Position numbers and translations under genes: made by a program
The notes under the pieces: generated by a model
Told to the model about the DNA's origin: nothing
Seen by the model: only the letters and a program-made list of their open reading frames with translations
Databases searched by the model: none
Origin: CAIWHR01 sp963724975
GTDB lineage: Bacteria; Pseudomonadota; Gammaproteobacteria; Burkholderiales; Casimicrobiaceae
Direction: 5' to 3'
Assembly: GCA_963724975.1 (NCBI GenBank)
Contig: CAVRXB010000005.1
Span: forward strand, 1-64,000
Length of the DNA stretch: 64,000 bases
Shown here: one piece after another, positions 55,143 through 63,742 of the stretch
Layout of the letters: every line of letters starts with the position of its first letter
Numbering within the stretch: the first letter of the stretch is position 1

Positions 55143-56902
55143 TGGAAATCATCCGCCGCGAGGTCACGGAAGCCGCCGCGGTGCTCACGGCCGCCGGAGT
55201 TCATCCGGTGCTCGCGCGCATATACGCGGCGCGCGGCGTCGTCGCCGCCGACGAACTCGATACCGATCTCGCGCGGTTGCCGCCCTTCTCGCAGCTCAAA
55301 GGTATCGATCTCGCGGCTGCCCGCCTCGTCGACGCCATTGCACGCGGCGAACGCATCCTGGTGATTGCCGATTACGACGCCGACGGCGCGACTGCATGCG
55401 CCTTGGCGGTGCGCGGACTCGCCGCAATGGGCGCGGTCGTCGACTTTCTCGTCCCCAACCGGTTCGAATACGGCTACGGACTGACGCCGGAGATCGTCGT
55501 CGACGCCGCGACGCGTGCACCGCGGCTGATCGTAACCGTCGACAACGGCATCGCGAGCCACGAGGGCGTGGCGCTGGCTGCCGCGCACGGCATCGACGTG
55601 CTGATCACCGATCATCATCTGCCCGCAGCGACCCTTCCCGCGCCCGCGCTCATCGTCAATCCCAATCAACCAGGCTGTCCGTTTCCGGCCAAGCACCTCG
55701 CGGGTGTCGGCGTCATGTTCTATGTGCTGATAGCCACGCGCGCGCTGTTGCGCGAACGCGGTGCCTTCGCGGGTCGGGCGGAACCCAATCTCGCGGCGCT
55801 GCTCGACTTGGTCGCGTTGGGGACGGTCGCCGACGTCGTGCGGCTCGACCGCGTCAATCGCACGCTCGTTGCGCAGGGGTTGGCGCGCATCCGTGCCGGG
55901 CATTGCCAACCCGGGATCGCCGCGCTGTTTTCCGCCGCAGGTCGCGATACGGCCCGCGCCACTGCCTACGACCTGGGCTTTGTTGCCGGACCGCGACTCA
56001 ACGCCGCGGGTCGTCTGGCGGACATGACCGTCGGCATCCGCTGCCTGCTCGCCGACACCGCCGTTGCCGCATTGCCGCTGGCGACGGAGCTCGACCGCCT
56101 GAATCGCGAGCGGCGCGACGTCGAGGCGACGATGCAGCAGGAAGCGCTGGAGGAGATCGAGGCGCGGGCGGCGGACAGTGCCGGAGACGCGTACACGCTG
56201 TGTCTTTTCCATCCCGACTGGCATCAGGGCGTCGTCGGCATCGTCGCGTCGCGTCTCAAGGACCGCTACCATCGTCCGGCAATCGTTTTCGCGCGCGGCA
56301 GCGGGAGTGAGCTCAAGGGATCGGGCCGCTCGATCCCGGGATTCCATTTGCGCGACGCGCTCGATCTCGTGACGAAGCGCGCCCCCGGGGTGATTACCCG
56401 CTTCGGCGGTCACGCCTACGCGGCGGGGCTTTCGCTGGCGGAACCCGATCTGCCGAGGTTTGCCGCCGCCTTCGAGACGGTGGCGCGCGAAGCCTTGACG
56501 GCGGACGATCTCGCCCGCGTCCAGCCCTCCGACGGGGGCCTCGAGCCTGAGGAAGTCACCCTGGACCTTGCCCGGGCGCTGGCCGCTGAAGTCTGGGGCC
56601 AGGGTTTCCCTTCGCCCGCTTTCGACGACGTATTCGATGTGGCCGACCAGCGGACCGTTGCTGGAAAGCACTCGAAGCTCATCCTTCAGCGTCCGGGGAC
56701 TGACGCACCTGTACGCTTTGCGGCGATCCTCTTCAACCGGGTAGACCCCCTGCCGGCCACGATTCGCGCCGTCTATCGCCCCGACCCCAACGAATGGAAC
56801 GGAACGGTTGCCCTGCAGCTGGTCGTTCAGCATTGGGAGCCCGTCGAGGCCGGTTCGCCGGAAGCCAGGCCCCAAGACCATAGCCGCAGCAGGGGATTGT
56901 AG
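55142..56902 (+). CDS. recJ: Single-stranded-DNA exonuclease RecJ
   Basis: 586 residues from ATG 55142. The DHH motifs are ILVIADYDADGATACALAVR (motif I), LIVTVDNGIASHEGV (II) and VLITDHHLPAATLPAPALIV (III). DHHA1 follows, with the sequence ARGSGSELKGSGRSIPGFHL and TRFGGHAYAAGLSL. The length and order match RecJ, which degrades DNA 5' to 3' in RecF-pathway repair and mismatch repair. It is coupled to the preceding gene by a TAATG overlap. The C-terminal oligonucleotide-binding part ends at VVQHWEPVE. Confidence 0.92.
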   Translation: MEIIRREVTEAAAVLTAAGVHPVLARIYAARGVVAADELDTDLARLPPFSQLKGIDLAAARLVDAIARGERILVIADYDADGATACALAVRGLAAMGAVVDFLVPNRFEYGYGLTPEIVVDAATRAPRLIVTVDNGIASHEGVALAAAHGIDVLITDHHLPAATLPAPALIVNPNQPGCPFPAKHLAGVGVMFYVLIATRALLRERGAFAGRAEPNLAALLDLVALGTVADVVRLDRVNRTLVAQGLARIRAGHCQPGIAALFSAAGRDTARATAYDLGFVAGPRLNAAGRLADMTVGIRCLLADTAVAALPLATELDRLNRERRDVEATMQQEALEEIEARAADSAGDAYTLCLFHPDWHQGVVGIVASRLKDRYHRPAIVFARGSGSELKGSGRSIPGFHLRDALDLVTKRAPGVITRFGGHAYAAGLSLAEPDLPRFAAAFETVAREALTADDLARVQPSDGGLEPEEVTLDLARALAAEVWGQGFPSPAFDDVFDVADQRTVAGKHSKLILQRPGTDAPVRFAAILFNRVDPLPATIRAVYRPDPNEWNGTVALQLVVQHWEPVEAGSPEARPQDHSRSRGL

Positions 56903-57052
56903 CCTCGCTTGCGGTCGCAGCAACCTGCCGCGGCTGTTGTGATTGCACCACACTGGGACGGTTGCGTCGCCCGCCATGAAGCTGTCTCTAATTAACTGAT
57001 TATTTGTTGATTATTATCATGTTTACGGGCTGTCGCAAGCCCCGCGATAAGG

Positions 57053-57080
57053 TTGTGCGGCGCACCAATGTGTCTATAAT
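57053..57080 (+). promoter_or_regulatory. Sigma-70-like promoter for FabG-like reductase
   Basis: TTGTGC at 57053-57058 and perfect TATAAT at 57075-57080, with 16 bases between. It lies 53 bases upstream of ATG 57133. The AT-rich stretch at about 56985-57030 just before it is very different from the surrounding GC-rich DNA and may act as an upstream element or a protein-binding site. Confidence 0.5.
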
Positions 57081-57132
57081 GTGACCATTCGACCGGCACT
57101 ATCCAGGTCGCCACAGCGGGGAGTCTGGAAGC

Positions 57133-57873
57133 ATGCGTCTGGTGGACAAGGTCTCGATCATCACGGGTGCCGGCTCCGGCATAGGGCATGCGACGGCGAT
57201 CAAGTTTGCTCGGGAAGGCGCCAAGGTCGCGGTGTGCGACATCGACGAGAAGTCCGCCCAGGAGGTCGCCCGGGAAATCACCGACAGCGGCGGCGAGGCG
57301 CTCGCATTCCGGATCGACGTCACGGACAAGGAAAGCATCGCGCGGATGGTGGAGGGCGTGATGGCCAAATGGGGCCGCATCGACACCCTCGTCAACAACG
57401 CGGGCATCGTGCAGGACGCCCAGTTGAAGAAGATGTCGGACGACCAGTTCGACCGCGTGATCGACGTCAACCTGAAAGGCGTCTACAACTGCACCAAGGC
57501 CGTCGTCGACATTATGCTGGAGCAGCATTCCGGGTGCATCCTCAACGCATCGTCGATCGTCGGGCTCTATGGCAACTTCGGCCAGACCAACTATGCCGCG
57601 AGCAAGTTCGCAGTGATCGGAATGATGAAGACATGGGCGCGCGAGCTCGGCAAGAAGGGCATCCGCGCCAACGCGATCTGCCCCGGCTTCATCGAAACGC
57701 CGATCCTCAAGAAGATGCCGCAGAAAGTCGTCCAGATGATGGAGGACAGGGTGCCGATGGGCCGCCTCGGACGTCCCGAGGAAATTGCGAACACCTACGC
57801 GTGGCTCGCTTCCGACGAAGCGTCCTACATCAACGGCGCCGTCATCGAAGTCTCGGGCGGCAGCACGCTCTGA
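57133..57873 (+). CDS. 3-oxoacyl-ACP reductase-like short-chain dehydrogenase (FabG-like)
   Basis: 246 residues from ATG 57133 with GGGGAG upstream. Cofactor loop TGAGSGIG, the NNAG motif in DTLVNNAGIV, catalytic Ser in LNASSIVGLYG, and Tyr/Lys in TNYAASK. GFIETPILKKMPQKVVQMME and EEIANTYAWLASDEASYING complete the FabG pattern. It likely reduces a 3-keto acyl group with NADPH. It stands alone with its own promoter, so it may not be the fatty-acid synthesis FabG. Confidence 0.87.
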   Translation: MRLVDKVSIITGAGSGIGHATAIKFAREGAKVAVCDIDEKSAQEVAREITDSGGEALAFRIDVTDKESIARMVEGVMAKWGRIDTLVNNAGIVQDAQLKKMSDDQFDRVIDVNLKGVYNCTKAVVDIMLEQHSGCILNASSIVGLYGNFGQTNYAASKFAVIGMMKTWARELGKKGIRANAICPGFIETPILKKMPQKVVQMMEDRVPMGRLGRPEEIANTYAWLASDEASYINGAVIEVSGGSTL

Positions 57874-57989
57874 CGGTTGTCTCGCTTCATCTCGCGACGG
57901 CGGTATATCGGGCCCTCGTCCATTCGAATGCCTTGAGTTGGGTCCGCGCAGCGGGTTAGGATTCGCGATCCTCTTCCGTTCGAGTTGCC

Positions 57990-58571
57990 ATGCTCCGCCG
58001 TTTGTTTCATCACATCCTTGTATTTCTCCCCGCGATTTGCCTCGCCGCGATGGCTTGCGCACCCGCATCCGCCCAAAAAAGCCGCGCCGACCCGGCGCCC
58101 GCGAACAACTACATTTGCCCGCACTCGGACGACAAGGCGCCGCTCGACTGCTACTTCGACGCGATCCCTCACCTCTACACGATGTGCAAGCACGTCAAGT
58201 CCATCGAGATCATCGAGTTCGGCTATGAGCACGCGACCGAAGGCACCCACGGCGCGAAGAGCGAGTACTGCATCACCAAGCAGAAGCAGAACATTGCGAA
58301 GCCCTACCAGGGCGCGCTGCGCGAGGCGGGGATCTCGCAGCAGGCATCCGAGGCGATGAAGGGCCTGCAGGACTATTGGCTCGCCTCTATGACCGAGCTC
58401 GAATGGCGGCCCGGGGAGTCGGATGCCGACTACAAGACGCGTACGACGGACCCCTACGACCGCTTCAAAGAGCGCATCGCCGGCATCAAGGAAATCCTGG
58501 CCGTCGTGAAATCACGCACGACGCCGCCGGCCCCGGCGACGCCAAAGGCGCGCGAGAAGACCAAACGCTGA
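57990..58571 (+). CDS. Exported protein of unknown function
   Basis: 193 residues. Signal peptide VFLPAICLAAMACAPASA. Four cysteines are present in the mature part (YICPHSDDKAPLDCYFDAIP, LYTMCKHVKSIEIIEFGYEH, EYCITKQKQNIAKPYQGALR), suggesting disulfides in the periplasm. The C-terminus is Ala/Pro/Lys-rich (TPPAPATPKAREK). I do not recognise a family. Its end overlaps the presumed start region of the helicase gene. Confidence 0.6.
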   Translation: MLRRLFHHILVFLPAICLAAMACAPASAQKSRADPAPANNYICPHSDDKAPLDCYFDAIPHLYTMCKHVKSIEIIEFGYEHATEGTHGAKSEYCITKQKQNIAKPYQGALREAGISQQASEAMKGLQDYWLASMTELEWRPGESDADYKTRTTDPYDRFKERIAGIKEILAVVKSRTTPPAPATPKAREKTKR

Positions 58572-58628
58572 GCGACGCCACCCTCGCAGCATCCGTGGAC
58601 CGCGCGCCATCGGACACGGATCCGGCGC

Positions 58629-60620
58629 TTGCCGCAATCTTCGGCGCGGGCGGTGCCGCTTGCCCGCGCGCTGCCGGGATTCCGCTTTCGGCCGCAGCAA
58701 CTCGAGATGGCCGATGCGGTCGCGCTCGCGATCGCCGGGCGCACACCGCTGCTCGCCGAGGCTGGCACCGGCACCGGCAAGACATTCGCCTATCTCGTTC
58801 CGGCGTTGCTCTACGGCGGCAAGGTCATAGTCTCGACCGGCACCAAGACGCTGCAGGACCAGCTCTTCCAGCGCGACCTGCCTCTGGTGCGCGACGCGCT
58901 GCGTGTCCCGGTGACCCTCGCGCTCCTCAAAGGGCGCGCGAATTACGTCTGCCACCACCACCTCGAGCGCGCGGCTGCGGAAGGCAGGTTGCCGTCGCGC
59001 GAGGACGCGCGTCACCTGCCGAAGATCATCGCGTTTGCGCGCGCAAGCGAAACCGGCGACCGTGGAGAGCTCGCCGACGTGCCGGAGAATGCGACCATCT
59101 GGCCGCTCGTCACGTCGACGCGCGACAACTGCCTCGGCAGCAACTGCGCATTTCATGGCGACTGCTTCGTCCTGAAGGCGAGAAAAGCCGCACTCGACGC
59201 CGACGTCGTCGTGATCAACCATCACTTGTTCTTCGCCGACGTGATGCTCCGCGACGAAGGGCTCTCCGAGCTCCTGCCCGCATGCAACACGGTGATTCTC
59301 GACGAGGCCCACCAGCTTCCCGACACGGCGACGCTATTCTTCGGTGAGCAGGTGACCGCGGGGCAATTGGCGGAGCTCGCGCGTGACGCCGAGGTCGCCG
59401 CCCGCGCCGGTGCGCGCGAAGTGACGGGCCTTCCCGACGCCGCCGCCGACATCGGGCCCGCGATTCGCAGGCTGCGCCTGACGCTCGGCGACGTGCCCGG
59501 AAAGCTCGCACAGCGAGTGGCGATGGAGCGCAGCGGATTCACCGCCGAGCTCGACGCGCTCGCCGCCGCGCTCGACCGCCTCACCGCCGAGCTCGCGCTT
59601 ACCGCCGAACGCAGCGAGGAACTCGACAACTGCGCGCGCCGCGCGACCGAGGCTGCTGCGACGCTCGGCCGCTGGATTCATGGGATGAGCGAGGACACCG
59701 ACGCCGCGGATGACGGCGTCCCCGCGTGGATTCGCTGGGTGGACGTGACGGCGCAGGGCTGGCAGCTGCATGCGTCTCCGCTGTCCATCGCCGAAATGTT
59801 CGCGAAGCAGGTTACGGACTCGGGACGTGCTTGGATCCTGACGTCGGCCACGCTTGCCGTGGGCCGGGATTTCTCACTTTACCAGCGCGACCTGGGGCTC
59901 GCCGACGCGCGCACCGGGTCGTGGGATTCGCCGTTCGACTACGCCGCACAGGCGCTTCTCTACGTGCCGCGCGACCTGCCGCAGCCCAACTCGCGCGAGC
60001 ACACGGAAGCCGTCATCGCCGCCGCGCTTCCGGTGCTGAAAGCGAGCGGCGGCCGCGCATTCCTGCTGTTCACGACATTGCGCGCGCTCGACATCGCGCG
60101 CGATCTATTGTCCGCCGCGATCGCGCGTGAAGGTCTCCGTTGGCCGTTGCTCGTGCAGGGCGACGGCTCACGCAGCGAGCTGCTCAGCCGTTTTCGCGAG
60201 CTCGGCAATGCGGTTCTGCTCGGCAGCGCGAGCTTCCGGGAAGGTGTCGACGTGCCGGGCGACGCGTTGTCGGTTGTCGTGCTCGACAAGCTGCCGTTCG
60301 CGCCGCCCGACGATCCGCTGCTTGCAGCCCGGCTCGATCATTTGCGTGCCGCGGGAGGCAACCCGTTCTTCGAAGTTCAGGTGCCGCAGGCGGCGATCGC
60401 GCTGAAGCAGGGCGCCGGCCGTCTCATCCGAACCGAATCCGACCGCGGCGTATTGATGATCTGCGACCCGCGCCTCATCGACAAAGGCTACGGCAGGCGA
60501 ATCTGGCGGAGCCTGCCGCCGATGCGGCGCACGCGCGAACTCGCGGAAGTGGAGGCGTTCTTGCGCGACGGATTTGACGCTGATGTCGCTCGCTGCTCGG
60601 CCCCCGCGCCGAAGCGGTGA
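58629..60620 (+). CDS. ATP-dependent DNA helicase, DinG/YoaA (XPD-like) family
   Basis: About 663 residues. Walker A AEAGTGTGKTFAYLVP, DEAH box VILDEAHQLPD, and the iron-sulfur cysteines NYVCHHHL, DNCLGSNCAFHGDC. Late motifs are LLGSASFREGVDVPGDALSV and LKQGAGRLIRTESDRGVLMI. XPD-type helicases unwind DNA or R-loops. TTG 58629 starts the open frame; GTG 58653 is an alternative. A longer reading, SDATLAASVDRAPSDTDPAL, lies just upstream in the next frame and joins by a one-base shift near 58650, so the real start may be a CTG or a lost ATG at about 58567. Confidence 0.87.
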   Translation: MPQSSARAVPLARALPGFRFRPQQLEMADAVALAIAGRTPLLAEAGTGTGKTFAYLVPALLYGGKVIVSTGTKTLQDQLFQRDLPLVRDALRVPVTLALLKGRANYVCHHHLERAAAEGRLPSREDARHLPKIIAFARASETGDRGELADVPENATIWPLVTSTRDNCLGSNCAFHGDCFVLKARKAALDADVVVINHHLFFADVMLRDEGLSELLPACNTVILDEAHQLPDTATLFFGEQVTAGQLAELARDAEVAARAGAREVTGLPDAAADIGPAIRRLRLTLGDVPGKLAQRVAMERSGFTAELDALAAALDRLTAELALTAERSEELDNCARRATEAAATLGRWIHGMSEDTDAADDGVPAWIRWVDVTAQGWQLHASPLSIAEMFAKQVTDSGRAWILTSATLAVGRDFSLYQRDLGLADARTGSWDSPFDYAAQALLYVPRDLPQPNSREHTEAVIAAALPVLKASGGRAFLLFTTLRALDIARDLLSAAIAREGLRWPLLVQGDGSRSELLSRFRELGNAVLLGSASFREGVDVPGDALSVVVLDKLPFAPPDDPLLAARLDHLRAAGGNPFFEVQVPQAAIALKQGAGRLIRTESDRGVLMICDPRLIDKGYGRRIWRSLPPMRRTRELAEVEAFLRDGFDADVARCSAPAPKR

Positions 60621-60642
60621 ATTCCGCCGGCTCGCCGCTCGA

Positions 60643-60969
60643 GGCCTCCGCAATGTCACGGCAAATCGTCACGCCGTGCGGGTCGGCCTCATGCGCCGAC
60701 TCGCGATTGCTCGCTCCCCCTTGCCTTCGGCCGGTTCGGCCTTCGCACCGACTCTACGAATCGTTGGGCAGAACTGTCGGCCTCCGAACGCGCTCTCATT
60801 GGTTCGCATCCCCTTGCCTGCGGCTTAGGGCCCCTGCTCACCGTTCGCGCGTTCCCCCGGCTCGCCGCTCGCGGCTCGGCCTCCGCAATGTCACGGCAAA
60901 TCGTCACGCCGTGTGGGTCGGCCTCATGCGCCGACTCGCGATTGCTCGCTCCCCCTTGCCTTCGGCCGG
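60643..60969 (+). repeat. Pair of 92-base direct repeats, 235 bases apart
   Basis: Bases 60643-60734 and 60878-60969 are the same 92-base sequence with one C/T difference (GTGCGGG against GTGTGGG). The core reads CTCCGCAATGTCACGGCAAA onward. A GC-rich fragment CCGGCTCGCCGCTCG precedes each copy at 60627 and 60857, and a third copy of the fragment lies at 60973-60988. No gene is seen between 60621 and 60994. Two nearly identical copies in a non-coding gap suggest a dispersed repeat family of this genome. Confidence 0.85.
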
Positions 60970-60994
60970 GGCCCCGGCTCGCCGCTCGCGGCGC

Positions 60995-61787
60995 CTACCA
61001 AAACTTCCACCACGGCTTGTCGGACTCGCCGGTCGCATACTTGCCATTGGGGAAGCTCTGCTTCAGCACGCGCTGCGCGTCGTCGCGCAATAGCGGCAAC
61101 TCGAGCTTGTCGTAGCTTCGTGCGAGCACCTCCAACGCGTCTTCGTTGGCAGGCGTGCGCGGATAGGTGACCAGCGCGGCCTGCGCGCGGTTCACTGCGG
61201 CGATGTACGCGCCGCGATTGTAGTAATAGCGCGCGACTTTCACCTCGTAGAGCGCCAGCGAGTTCGTGAGGTAGCGCATCCGGTCCGCGGAGTCGTCCGC
61301 GTAGCGGCTTTCCGGAAACTTGGTGATGAGTTCCTTGAACGCGGCATAGGACTCGCGCATCGATTTCGGCTCGCGCTCCGACAGGTCGAGCTCGTAGACG
61401 TACCCCAGCAGACCCTGGTCTTCACGGAAATAGACGAGACCCTTGAGGTAGTACATGTAGTCGACGTTGGGGTGATTCGGGTAGGTGCGGATGAATCGAT
61501 CCGCATTTGAAATGGCAGCCGCGGTCTCACCAGCACGATAGCTCGCGTAGGCGGACTCCATGATCGCCTGCTGCGCGTAGCGGCCATAGGGAAAGCGCGT
61601 CTCCAGCGTCTCGAACAGCTTGACGGCGCGCGTATAATTCCCCTCGGCCATCGCTTGGTGCGCGAGGCTGTAGAGCCTTTCGGCCGAATATCCCGCGGTT
61701 TCATCCTGCACCTCGGGCAGCAAGCCGCAGCCGACAAGCGAAAGCGCGAGTGCTGCCGCCGCAAGCAGCGCGGCAAGTCCGCGCCAT
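60995..61787 (-). CDS. bamD: Outer-membrane assembly lipoprotein BamD (one frameshift near 61780)
   Basis: About 263 residues. The signal peptide and lipobox are LAALLAAAALALSLVGCGLL, with the cysteine after LVG. The TPR body follows: YSAERLYSLAHQAMAEGNYT, AVKLFETLETRFPYGRYAQQ, YPNHPNVDYMYYLKGLVYF, ending WWKFW. ATG 61787 is joined to the signal by a one-base shift near 61780; without it no start codon precedes the lipoprotein signal. BamD is an essential part of the BAM complex that folds outer-membrane barrels such as the two receptors here. Divergent from rluD. Confidence 0.87.
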
Positions 61788-61895
61788 ACGCCCGAAGGCA
61801 GCGACGTTTGGGAATTGCGAAGGCGGCGGTGTGGTGATCATGCAGTTCCAGTTCCTGGCAATCCAAATAACGCACCGATTATAGCCGACCGCCCC

Positions 61896-62879
61896 GTGGC
61901 TCGCAGCCGATCTTCCTCGCGAGAGCCCGCGTCGGCTTCGCTTGAAACCGCAGCGGTCGACGCGCAATCGGAAACGCGCACGCTGACGCTCGAGGCGGAT
62001 GCTGCCGGACGCCGCTTCGACGCCGCGCTCGCGCGTGCGCTTCCTCAATATTCGCGCAGCCGCCTGCGCATGTGGATCGATGCCGGCCGCGTCACTGTCG
62101 ACGATCGCATCGTCGATCCGACACGGAAAGTGTGGGGCGGCGAATGCGTCGTCGTTCGCATCGAGCGCGACGCCGATGAATCGGCGATTGCGGCCGAGCA
62201 CATCGCGCTCCGCATCGTCTACGAGGATGGCGCGCTGATCGTCGTCGACAAGCCGCCCGGACTGGTGGTCCATCCCGGCGCGGGCAATAGGGGCGGCACG
62301 CTGCAAAACGCGCTTCTTCATCACGCGCCCGAGCTCGCGTCGGTGCCTCGCGCGGGAATCGTGCATCGTCTCGACAAGGAGACGAGCGGACTCCTCGTCG
62401 TGGCAAAAACGATCACTGCGCAAACCGCGCTGGTGCGGCAGCTCGCGGTGCGCACGGTGAAACGCCATTATCTCGCGCTCGCGGCAGGTGACATCGAGCG
62501 CAGCGGCATGGTCGATGCGCCGATCGGCCGGCATCCGACGCGGCGAACGACAATGGCCATCGTCGTCACCGGCAAGCCGGCAAGAACCCATTACGAAGTC
62601 GTTGAACGCTTCGGCGTCGCGACATTGCTGTCCTGCCGGCTCGAGACCGGGCGCACTCACCAGATCCGCGTGCATCTCGCCTCGCTCGGACATCCGCTCA
62701 TCGGAGATCCTGCATATGGAAAACGCGGTCCCATCGCGTTTGCGCGGCAGGCGCTGCACGCGACGCGTTTGGGTCTCGTGCATCCGGTTACCGGCAAGGC
62801 ATGCGAATGGAATTCACCGCTGCCGGCGGATTTTGGGAGCCTCCTCGACAGCCTTCGCGCGCTACCGTCGTCGAGATGA
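61896..62879 (+). CDS. rluD: 23S rRNA pseudouridine synthase RluD
   Basis: 327 residues from GTG 61896. An S4 domain (RFDAALARALPQYSRSRLRM, WIDAGRVTVDDRIVDPTRKV), then the RsuA/RluA catalytic core with the Asp in AGIVHRLDKETSGLLVVAK, and CRLETGRTHQIRVHLASLGH near the end. It modifies U1911, U1915 and U1917 of 23S rRNA. It overlaps pgeF by ATGA. A TTATAG at about 61879-61884 could be a -10 element. Confidence 0.92.
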   Translation: MARSRSSSREPASASLETAAVDAQSETRTLTLEADAAGRRFDAALARALPQYSRSRLRMWIDAGRVTVDDRIVDPTRKVWGGECVVVRIERDADESAIAAEHIALRIVYEDGALIVVDKPPGLVVHPGAGNRGGTLQNALLHHAPELASVPRAGIVHRLDKETSGLLVVAKTITAQTALVRQLAVRTVKRHYLALAAGDIERSGMVDAPIGRHPTRRTTMAIVVTGKPARTHYEVVERFGVATLLSCRLETGRTHQIRVHLASLGHPLIGDPAYGKRGPIAFARQALHATRLGLVHPVTGKACEWNSPLPADFGSLLDSLRALPSSR

Positions 62880-63688
62880 TCTCCGAGCGCCCGCTATCGC
62901 TCGCTCAACGAATCGAAGCTGCGGGCCTCGACTGGATCGTGCCTGATTGGCCCGCGCCGCCCAGCGTGCAAGCGATCTTGACGACGCGTAAGGGCGGCGT
63001 CAGCGCCGGCGCGCTCGCGACGATGAACCTTGGCAAGCGTGTGGGGGACTCCGACGAAACCGTTGCCGTAAATCGCCGCCGGCTGCGCGCGTTTCTTCCA
63101 GCGGAACCTCGCTGGCTGCATCAGGTTCATGGCACCGGGGTCGCCGTCCATCGGGCGCAGCAAGACGGCGTTGCCGCGGTCGCGGACGCCGGGGTCACGT
63201 GCGATCCCGGCGTTGTTTGCGCAGTGCTGAGCGCGGACTGCCTGCCCGTACTCTTGGCGGATCGTCGCGGCACTGTGGTCGGTGTTGCGCACGCGGGATG
63301 GCGCGGGCTCGCGGCGGGGGTCCTGGAGCGTACGGTCGCCGAGATGAACAGCCTCGGCGCGGTCGCGGAAGATCTCATCGCCTGGCTTGGGCCGGCGATC
63401 GGCCCGGCCGCCTTCGAAGTCGGCGCCGATGTGCTGGGAGCCTTTCGCGCCGCGCATCGCCATGCGGACGTCTACTTCGTGGGCGGCGCTCCGGGCAAGT
63501 GGCACGCCGATCTCTACGGTCTTGCGCGGCAGCAGCTCGCAGATTGCGGCGTCGGCTCGGTCGGCGGCGCCGGTTTCTGCACCAAGACGGACGCGACGCG
63601 CTTCTATTCATGGCGACGCGAACGCGAGGGCGGTCGCATGGCAGCGCTCGTGTGGCTCGTGCCGGGCACGGCGGACCCCCACGTATAA
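62876..63688 (+). CDS. pgeF: Peptidoglycan editing factor PgeF (laccase domain, YfiH family)
   Basis: 270 residues from ATG 62876, overlapping the rluD stop. The zinc site is complete: His in LHQVHGTGVAVH, Cys in VLSADCLPVLLAD, and His in GVAHAGWRGLAAGVLE. TLTTRKGG-like start (ILTTRKGGVSAGALATMNLG) and GGGFCTKTD-like end (GGAGFCTKTDATRFYSWRRE) are typical. It removes wrong amino acids from peptidoglycan precursors. Confidence 0.9.
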   Translation: MISERPLSLAQRIEAAGLDWIVPDWPAPPSVQAILTTRKGGVSAGALATMNLGKRVGDSDETVAVNRRRLRAFLPAEPRWLHQVHGTGVAVHRAQQDGVAAVADAGVTCDPGVVCAVLSADCLPVLLADRRGTVVGVAHAGWRGLAAGVLERTVAEMNSLGAVAEDLIAWLGPAIGPAAFEVGADVLGAFRAAHRHADVYFVGGAPGKWHADLYGLARQQLADCGVGSVGGAGFCTKTDATRFYSWRREREGGRMAALVWLVPGTADPHV

Positions 63689-63742
63689 TCCGGCGCGCGT
63701 TGTTGCGTGACGTTTGTCGCGCCGCTCTTTCCTCCGACTCGC

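Noticed and set aside
54116..56902. One 928-codon open frame joining a phosphoglycerate-mutase-like protein to RecJ
   Set aside because: The first protein ends in the other frame at 55142, overlapping the RecJ ATG. The joined reading between 54989 and 55141 is Arg-rich and unlike either family.
53732..56977. Long minus-strand frame ahead of the Dabb gene
   Set aside because: It is an antisense reading of recJ and its partner. The Dabb fold starts at ATG 54025.
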